In this document: piece by piece, positions 19,753-25,262 of the stretch
How positions within the stretch are numbered: position 1 is the first letter of the stretch
Layout: each line of letters starts with the position of its first letter
NCBI GenBank assembly: GCA_964387775.1
Contig: CAYLZO010000044.1
Location: forward strand, 1 to 25,262
Source of the DNA: CAYLZO01 sp964387775
GTDB taxonomy: Bacteria > Chloroflexota > Anaerolineae > JAAYZQ01
Length of the DNA: 25,262 bases
Reading direction: 5' to 3'
Made by a program: the position numbers and the translations under genes
Notes under the pieces: model-generated
What the model was told of the DNA's origin: nothing
Database searches by the model: none
Seen by the model: the letters and a program-made list of their open reading frames with translations, nothing else

Positions 19753-22329
19753 ATGAAAACTCTATACAAGCTCTTTGCGCTGTTGATGGTCCTTGCGCTG
19801 CTCGCCGCCTGCGGGCCGACCGAGCCGCCACCCACCGATGTCCCGGAACCCACCGAGGCGGCGCCCGAGCCCACCGAGGAGGCCATGCCTGAGCCGACCG
19901 AAGAGGCCATGCCCGAGCCCACGGAGGAGGAGCCGATGGGCGGCCTCACCTGCGACGAGCCGATCAAGATCGGCCTCATCACCGACCTGACCGGGCCGCT
20001 GTCCATCTATGGCACCATGATGCAGCGCAGTTTCCTGCTGGGCATGGAGTACATGGCCGGCGCGCCCGGCGACGACGGCGTCTTTCAGATCGACAACTGC
20101 GAGGTCGAGGTGCTGATCCGCGACGACCAGGGGAGCGCCGAGACGACGGCGACGCTGGCCCGGGAGCTCATCGAGGTGGACGGCGTGGACCTGTTGGTCG
20201 GCACGGTTAGTTCCGGCAGCACGGCGACGCTGCAAGAGATCGCGCTGGAGAACGACGTGGTGTTGATCGTCGCCCCGGCGGCGGCCAACGACATCACGGG
20301 CGCCAACTTTAACGACCACACCTTCCGCACGAGCCGAGAGAACTACCAGGACTCGATCAACCTGTGCGAGTACCTGGCCGGGCAGTACGAGACGTTCGTC
20401 CAGATCGCGCCGGACTATAGCTTTGGCTATGGCGGGGCGCAGGCCTTCCGCGACGCGTGCACCTACTTTGGGGGCGAGTTCGTGGCGGACGACATCTATG
20501 CCCCGCTGGACACCCAGGATTTCACGCCCTACATGGAGCAGATCCTGGACTCTGGGGCCGACGCCTGGATCGTGACCTGGGCCGGGGGTGGGTTTGTGCC
20601 CATGTTCCAGGCGGCGTCGGAGCTGGGCGTGATGGACGAGATGGGGCTGGGTGCGTCGTTCTTTGACAACCTGACGATGCAGGCCATCTTCCAGCCGGTG
20701 GTGGGGCAGACGAGCGGCATTCTGTACTGCCACCAGTGCCCGGACAACGAGATCAACGACTGGCTGGTGGCCGAGACGCGAGCGCGCTACCAGGTGCCGC
20801 CCGACCTCTTTGACGCCGACGGCATGAACGCCGCGATCTTTGCAGTGGAAGCCCTGCGGGCGACGGACGGCGACACCAGCGCCGACGCCCTCATCGACGC
20901 GATGGAGGATATGGAGTTCGAGGGGCCAAAGGGCACGATCCGCATCCGGCCCGAGGACCACGTGGCGATCCAGGACATGTACATCGTCACCCTGGACAAC
21001 CTGGACGACCCCGATTTCAACTTCTACACCGTCGTAGACACCACGCGGCCCGAGCCGCCCTGCCTGCTGCCCGAGGGCATGACCGACCGCTGCGGCGACC
21101 TGCCCGTCGGCAGCCTGGCCGAGGTGCCGCCGGCCACGCCCGAACTGACGTGTGACGAGCCGATCAAGGTCGGCCTCATCACCGACCTGACCGGGCCGCT
21201 CTCGATCTATGGCTCCATGATGCAGCGCAGCTACCTACTGGGCATGGAGTACGCCACCGGCGCGCCGGGCGACGACGGCACCTTCCTCCTCGACGGCTGT
21301 GAGGTCGAGGTGCTGATCCGCGACGACCAGGGGAGCGCCGAGACGACGGCGACGCTGGCCCGGGAGCTCATCGAGGTGGACGGCGTGGACCTGTTGGTCG
21401 GCACGGTTAGTTCCGGCAGCACGGCGACGCTGCAAGAGATCGCGCTGGAGAACGACGTGGTGTTGATCGTCGCCCCGGCGGCGGCCAACGACATCACGGG
21501 CGCCAACTTTAACGACCACACCTTCCGCACGAGCCGAGAGAACTACCAGGACTCGATCAACCTGTGCGAGTACCTGGCCGGGCAGTACGAGACGTTCGTC
21601 CAGATCGCGCCGGACTATAGCTTTGGCTATGGCGGGGCGCAGGCCTTCCGCGACGCGTGCACCTACTTTGGGGGCGAGTTCGTGGCGGACGACATCTATG
21701 CCCCGCTGGACACCCAGGATTTCACGCCCTACATGGAGCAGATCCTGGACTCTGGGGCCGACGCCTGGATCGTGACCTGGGCCGGGGGTGGGTTTGTGCC
21801 CATGTTCCAGGCGGCGTCGGAGCTGGGCGTGATGGACGAGATGGGGCTGGGTGCGTCGTTCTTTGACAACCTGACGATGCAGGCCATCTTCCAGCCGGTG
21901 GTGGGGCAGACGAGCGGCATTCTGTACTGCCACCAGTGCCCGGACAACGAGATCAACGACTGGCTGGTGGCCGAGACGCGAGCGCGCTACCAGGTGCCGC
22001 CCGACCTCTTTGACGCCGACGGCATGAACGCCGCGATCTTTGCAGTGGAAGCCCTGCGGGCGACGGACGGCGACACCAGCGCCGACGCCCTCATCGACGC
22101 GATGGAGGATATGGAGTTCGAGGGGCCAAAGGGCACGATCCGCATCCGGCCCGAGGACCACGTGGCGATCCAGGACATGTACATCGTCACCCTGGACAAC
22201 CTGGACGACCCCGATTTCAACTTCTACACCGTCGTGGACACCACGCGGCCCGAGCCGCCCTGCTTGCTGCCCGAGGACATGACCGACCGCTGCGGCGACC
22301 TGCCCGTCGGCAGCCTGTCCGGCGAGTAG
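19753..22329 (+). CDS. Liv-type ABC transporter substrate-binding lipoprotein with two tandem binding domains
   Basis: 858 residues, about twice the family norm. A signal peptide with lipobox LLAAC (lipidated Cys20) is followed by a Pro/Thr/Glu-rich spacer (21-65), binding domain 1 (about 67-445) and binding domain 2 (about 467-858). Each domain is a Peripla_BP_6/LivJ-type fold beginning TCDEPIKIGLITDLTGPLSIYG or its variant and ending near FEGPKGTIRIRPEDH. The domains are a 1200-bp tandem duplication; 935 nt (20101-21035 versus 21301-22235) are identical. The protein sits on the outer face of the membrane and delivers a small acid or amino-acid-like ligand to a LivHM permease. AGGAGG precedes the ATG. 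The fusion protein encoded next carries a third, cytoplasmic copy of this domain. Confidence 0.93.
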   Translation: MKTLYKLFALLMVLALLAACGPTEPPPTDVPEPTEAAPEPTEEAMPEPTEEAMPEPTEEEPMGGLTCDEPIKIGLITDLTGPLSIYGTMMQRSFLLGMEYMAGAPGDDGVFQIDNCEVEVLIRDDQGSAETTATLARELIEVDGVDLLVGTVSSGSTATLQEIALENDVVLIVAPAAANDITGANFNDHTFRTSRENYQDSINLCEYLAGQYETFVQIAPDYSFGYGGAQAFRDACTYFGGEFVADDIYAPLDTQDFTPYMEQILDSGADAWIVTWAGGGFVPMFQAASELGVMDEMGLGASFFDNLTMQAIFQPVVGQTSGILYCHQCPDNEINDWLVAETRARYQVPPDLFDADGMNAAIFAVEALRATDGDTSADALIDAMEDMEFEGPKGTIRIRPEDHVAIQDMYIVTLDNLDDPDFNFYTVVDTTRPEPPCLLPEGMTDRCGDLPVGSLAEVPPATPELTCDEPIKVGLITDLTGPLSIYGSMMQRSYLLGMEYATGAPGDDGTFLLDGCEVEVLIRDDQGSAETTATLARELIEVDGVDLLVGTVSSGSTATLQEIALENDVVLIVAPAAANDITGANFNDHTFRTSRENYQDSINLCEYLAGQYETFVQIAPDYSFGYGGAQAFRDACTYFGGEFVADDIYAPLDTQDFTPYMEQILDSGADAWIVTWAGGGFVPMFQAASELGVMDEMGLGASFFDNLTMQAIFQPVVGQTSGILYCHQCPDNEINDWLVAETRARYQVPPDLFDADGMNAAIFAVEALRATDGDTSADALIDAMEDMEFEGPKGTIRIRPEDHVAIQDMYIVTLDNLDDPDFNFYTVVDTTRPEPPCLLPEDMTDRCGDLPVGSLSGE
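19951..22320 (+). repeat. 1200-bp tandem duplication inside the binding-protein gene
   Basis: Copy 1 is 19951-21120 and copy 2 is 21151-22320, offset exactly 1200 bp. The first 150 nt of the copies differ at about 22 sites. From 20101/21301 they are identical for 935 nt including all synonymous sites, then a few differences appear from 21036/22236. Confidence 0.95.
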
Positions 22330-22342
22330 CCGATTCTTAGAC

Positions 22343-22378
22343 GGATGGTTGGATGGCAGCTATGCCATCCAACCATCC
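22343..22378 (+). repeat. GGATGGTTGGATGGCA hairpin
   Basis: Perfect 16-bp stem (22343-22358 with 22363-22378) and a GCTA loop, between the stop of the binding protein and the AGGAGGGG of the next gene. Short member of the same spacer-hairpin class; no T-tract follows. Confidence 0.92.
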
Positions 22379-22401
22379 ACACACTCTCCAGGAGGGGTAC
22401 G

Positions 22402-24333
22402 ATGGCGAAGTCATTCCTGGAACGAATGAGAGAACTGGGGGGCGGCCCCCGGCCAATCAAAGTCGGCGTGTTGACGACCCAGATCGGTCCGCTCGACTAT
22501 TACGGCACGATGCAGGTCCGGGGCCTGGAGCTGGGCGTCGAGTACGCCACCGGCGGCACCGGGCGCGTGGCCGGGCAACCCATCGAGCTAATCGTCGAGG
22601 ACGACGCCGGCGATCCGACGACGGCCGGCCGCAAGGCGCGGGAGATGATCGAGCAGCGGGGCGTCCACGTCCTGCAAGGCTGCCCCTCCAGCGCGGCGAC
22701 CCTCGTCGTGGCCGGCATCGCCGAGGAGTACCACCGCCTCCTGCTCGTCGAGCCGGCGGCCGCCGACAGCATCACGGGCGAGCACCGGAACCGCTACGTC
22801 TTTCGCACGGCGGCCAGCGTCTGGCAGGACGCCGCCGCCGGGGGCCGCTATGCCGTCGAGCGCCTGGGCCGGACCTTCTGCTTTCTCGCCCCCGATTACG
22901 TCTTTGGCCGGCAGAGCTCGGCCGCCTGGCGCCAGGTGATCGAGTCCCACGGCGGCCAGACCCTGTCCGACGTCCTCGTGCCCCCCGATACGACCGACTT
23001 TCGCCCCTTCCTGCGCCAGATCCTCGATCGCGGCGGCGACGTGCTGGTCCAGTCCTGGGCCGGGGCGGGCTACCGCGAGCTCTTTGGCCAGATGCGTGAA
23101 CTGGGCGTCTTTGAGGCGATGACGGTCACGGGCGGCCTGGGCGACCGCGAGGCGCGCCACGCCCTGGGCCTGGACGCCGTGGGCATGGTCGGCATCTGCA
23201 AGTATTCCTACATCCTGCCCGACAACCCGGTCAACGACTGGCTGACCGAAAAACACGTCGCGCGCCACGGCGAGCCGCCCGACCTGTTCACTGGCGGCGG
23301 CTTTGCGGCCGGCGTCGCCCTGGTCGAGGCGCTGAAGCGCACCGGGGGCGATCCTGACGCCGAGGGGCTGATCCAGGCCATGGAGGGGCTCAGCTTCGAG
23401 GGGCCAAAGGGCACCTACACCTTCCGCCGCGAGGACCACCAGGCCCTCCAGCCGATGTACGTCGTCGAGATGGTCCCCGATCCCGAGCAGCCGTGGGCCA
23501 TCCCCCAGCTCATCCGCGAGGCCGCGCCCGAAGAGACGACCCCGCCGCTGAAAGAAGCGGTGACTGTGACCAAGGACTTTATCATCGAAACCGAGCGCCT
23601 GCGCCGCGAGTTCGGCGCGCTGGTGGCCGTGGCCAACGTCAGCATCAAGGTCCGGCCCAATACGATCCACTCCATCATCGGCCCCAACGGCGCGGGCAAG
23701 ACCACGTTCTTTAACCTGCTCAGCGGCAACCTGGACCCCACCAGCGGCCGCGTCTACTTCAAGGGACGGGACATCACCCGCCTGCCCCTGCACCGCACGG
23801 CCCACCTGGGCATCGGCCGCTCCTTCCAGATCACCAACATTTTTCCCAACCTGACCGTGCTGGAAAACATCCGGCTGGCCTGCCAGGCTCTGGGCCGGGG
23901 CAATTTCCGAATACTGCGCCACTACCGCCACTTTCGCGAGTACGAGGAGCGGGCCTGGTCCGTCATCCGCCAGGTGGACCTGGAGAAGCAGGCGCTCCAC
24001 CTGGCGCGCACGCTGCCCCACGGCGGCCAGCGCAAACTGGAGCTGGGCATCATCCTCGCCTCCGACCCGGAGCTGCTGCTGCTGGACGAGCCGACCGCCG
24101 GCATGGCCGCCGAACAGGTGCCGGAGCTGATGGCGCTGATCCGCAGCGTGCACGAGTCAGAGAACAAGACGATCATGCTCGTCGAGCACAACATGAACGT
24201 CGTGATGAGCATCTCCGATTACATCACCGTCATGCACCAGGGCCAGGTGCTGGCCGAGGGCACGCCCGCCGAGATCGCGGCCAACGAGGTGGTGCAGAGC
24301 GCCTACCTGGGCGGGCTCTACGACCTGGGATAG
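22402..24333 (+). CDS. Cytoplasmic substrate-binding domain fused to LivG-type ABC ATPase
   Basis: 643 residues. Residues about 18-375 are a Peripla_BP_6-type binding domain clearly homologous to the two domains of the preceding lipoprotein (shared SSAATLVV-like, PAAADSITG, LAPDYVFG, PDNPVNDWL and FEGPKGTYTF blocks). There is no signal peptide: the N-terminus MAKSFLERMRELGGG is polar. Residues about 390-643 are a complete LivG ATPase: Walker A GPNGAGKT at 427-434, signature-like LPHGGQ from 538, Walker B LLLLDEP with Asp562-Glu563, His596 H-loop, and the LivG-type QITNIFPNLTVLENI segment. ATG chosen from AGGAGGGG at 22390-22397; the upstream extension is hairpin sequence. A binding domain joined to the cytosolic motor suggests sensing of ligand inside the cell. 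No ribosome site suggesting a separate LivG was found. Confidence 0.9.
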   Translation: MAKSFLERMRELGGGPRPIKVGVLTTQIGPLDYYGTMQVRGLELGVEYATGGTGRVAGQPIELIVEDDAGDPTTAGRKAREMIEQRGVHVLQGCPSSAATLVVAGIAEEYHRLLLVEPAAADSITGEHRNRYVFRTAASVWQDAAAGGRYAVERLGRTFCFLAPDYVFGRQSSAAWRQVIESHGGQTLSDVLVPPDTTDFRPFLRQILDRGGDVLVQSWAGAGYRELFGQMRELGVFEAMTVTGGLGDREARHALGLDAVGMVGICKYSYILPDNPVNDWLTEKHVARHGEPPDLFTGGGFAAGVALVEALKRTGGDPDAEGLIQAMEGLSFEGPKGTYTFRREDHQALQPMYVVEMVPDPEQPWAIPQLIREAAPEETTPPLKEAVTVTKDFIIETERLRREFGALVAVANVSIKVRPNTIHSIIGPNGAGKTTFFNLLSGNLDPTSGRVYFKGRDITRLPLHRTAHLGIGRSFQITNIFPNLTVLENIRLACQALGRGNFRILRHYRHFREYEERAWSVIRQVDLEKQALHLARTLPHGGQRKLELGIILASDPELLLLDEPTAGMAAEQVPELMALIRSVHESENKTIMLVEHNMNVVMSISDYITVMHQGQVLAEGTPAEIAANEVVQSAYLGGLYDLG

Positions 24334-24336
24334 GGA

Positions 24337-24393
24337 TTGGATATTAGAGATTAGATATTGGAGTGCAATATCCAATATCTAATATCCAATATC
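24337..24393 (+). repeat. GATATTG heptad hairpin array
   Basis: Left arm ATTGGATATTAGAGATTAGATATTGG-like (words with one extra heptad), 4-nt loop, right arm AATATCCAATATCTAATATCC and on; the arms pair except for a bulge of about one word in the left arm. Lies between livG- and livF-like genes. Confidence 0.85.
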
Positions 24394-24410
24394 CACCTGG
24401 GAGTGAGACT

Positions 24411-25118
24411 ATGGCAGAGAATCTACTAGAAGTGCGCGACATCCACACCTACATCGGCCAGTTCCACATCTTGCAGGGGGTGACGGTCGAGGTGCCCAGG
24501 GGCAGCATCGTCGCTCTGCTGGGGCGCAACGGCGCGGGCAAGACCACGACCCTCAAGTCGGTCCTGGGGCTGACCCCGCCGCGCCGGGGCAAGATCGTCC
24601 TGGACGGCCGGGAGATCCAGGGCCAGCGCAGCTTTGACATCGCCTCGATGGGCATCGGTTTCGTGCCCGAGCACCGGGCCATCTTTCGCGACCTGAGCGT
24701 GCTCGAAAACCTGCGCATCGCCGAGCGGGAGAAGGGCGACCTGACCCGCAAGGAAGACCTGATCTTTTCCCTCTTTCCCGACCTGAAGCGGCTGATCAAG
24801 CTGCCCGGCACCAACCTGTCGGGCGGGCAGCAGCAGATGCTGGCCGTGGCCCGCGCCCTGGTGCCCGACAACAAGTTGCTGCTCATCGACGAGCCCAGCG
24901 AGGGCCTGGCCCCGGTCATCATCGAGCAAATGATGGAGGCCATCCGCCAGCTCTCGGCCGAGACGACGGTGCTGCTGGTGGAGCAGAATTTTGTCGTCGC
25001 CAGCCAGTTGGCCGAAAGCTACGTCATCATCGAGGAGGGCCAGTCGGTCCAGTCCGGCAAGATGGCCGACCTGGTGGACGACCAGGAGACCATCCACCGC
25101 TACCTGGGGGCGGCATAG
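24411..25118 (+). CDS. LivF-type ABC transporter ATPase
   Basis: 235 residues, the normal LivF length. Walker A GRNGAGKT at residues 38-45, signature NLSGGQQQMLAVARAL, Walker B LLLIDEPSEGLAP, and the LivF-typical IVALLGRNGAGKTTTLKSV and FVPEHRAIFRDLSVLENL stretches. ATG is preceded by GGGAG at 24399-24403; upstream in-frame sequence is array. It should pair with the LivG half of the preceding fusion to drive a LivHM permease, which is not in the window and is expected nearby. The TAG stop lies in the first word of the terminal array. Confidence 0.94.
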   Translation: MAENLLEVRDIHTYIGQFHILQGVTVEVPRGSIVALLGRNGAGKTTTLKSVLGLTPPRRGKIVLDGREIQGQRSFDIASMGIGFVPEHRAIFRDLSVLENLRIAEREKGDLTRKEDLIFSLFPDLKRLIKLPGTNLSGGQQQMLAVARALVPDNKLLLIDEPSEGLAPVIIEQMMEAIRQLSAETTVLLVEQNFVVASQLAESYVIIEEGQSVQSGKMADLVDDQETIHRYLGAA

Positions 25119-25262
25119 TGGATAGTGGACAGTGGATAGTGGATAGTGGACAGTGGATAGTGGTTAGTGGTCAGTGGATAGTGGTTAGTGGATAGTGGTT
25201 AGTGGTCAGTGACCTCTACCCACTGATCACTAATCACTGATCACTAATCACTGACCACTAAT
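25118..25262 (+). repeat. GTGGATA heptad hairpin array, cut by the window end
   Basis: Thirteen words in perfect 7-nt phase from 25118 to 25208 (GTGGATA, GTGGACA, GTGGTTA, GTGGTCA), a short loop, then complement-orientation words CTGATCA and CTAATCA to the last base. The longest phased run in the window. Confidence 0.93.

Noticed and set aside
23540..24333. Separate livG gene starting at an internal GTG
   Set aside because: No Shine-Dalgarno or spacer is seen between the binding domain and ATPase; one frame with an AGGAGGGG-supported start covers both.

Overview
The window is a GC-rich, all-plus-strand block from a bacterium that is most likely a member of the Chloroflexota (Anaerolineae-like). 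That placement is an inference. It rests on the composition, the lipoprotein with a Pro/Thr/Glu-rich linker, the four-helix-bundle (23S rRNA intervening-sequence type) proteins and the very repeat-rich spacers. No rRNA or other phylogenetic marker is present.

Layout. 1-1480: 3' part of an acyl-CoA carboxylase biotin carboxylase subunit and its biotin carrier subunit. 1481-2817: a MazEF-type toxin-antitoxin pair with its own sigma70-like promoter, set between two copies of a dispersed repeat. 2818-5630: a divergent FabH/HMG-CoA-synthase-like enzyme, a FabG-like SDR, a small helical protein and a four-helix-bundle protein. 5683-9952: AMP-forming acyl-CoA ligase 1, a second FabH-like enzyme, alpha/beta hydrolase 1 and a second four-helix-bundle protein. 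10095-14667: ligase 2, alpha/beta hydrolase 2 (paralogue of hydrolase 1), an SCP-x-type thiolase and its DUF35 partner. 14862-19576: alpha/beta hydrolase 3, a MaoC hydratase, ligase 3, an enoyl-CoA hydratase/isomerase and a double MaoC protein. 19753-25118: a branched-chain-amino-acid-type (Liv) ABC system made of a lipoprotein with two tandem binding domains, a cytoplasmic binding domain fused to a LivG ATPase, and LivF. The LivH/LivM permeases are not in the window.

How the genes may work together (inference): an organic acid enters through the Liv-type transporter, is activated by one of three CoA ligases, and is processed by hydratases, a dehydrogenase and thiolase-fold enzymes, with acyl-CoA carboxylase handling a short-chain product. 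The substrate cannot be read from the sequence. The ligase + thiolase-fold + hydrolase grouping occurs twice and looks like a diversified module.

The most striking feature is non-coding. Almost every intergenic spacer holds an array of 7- or 8-nt words followed by its own reverse complement, forming a long hairpin between a stop codon and the next Shine-Dalgarno. The word differs from spacer to spacer but the architecture is the same. The arrays often supply the upstream gene's stop codon, both four-helix-bundle genes sit inside or against such arrays, and similar or related repeat sequence also occurs in frame inside at least five enzyme genes. A second strong candidate for novelty is the binding-domain/ATPase fusion at 22402-24333.
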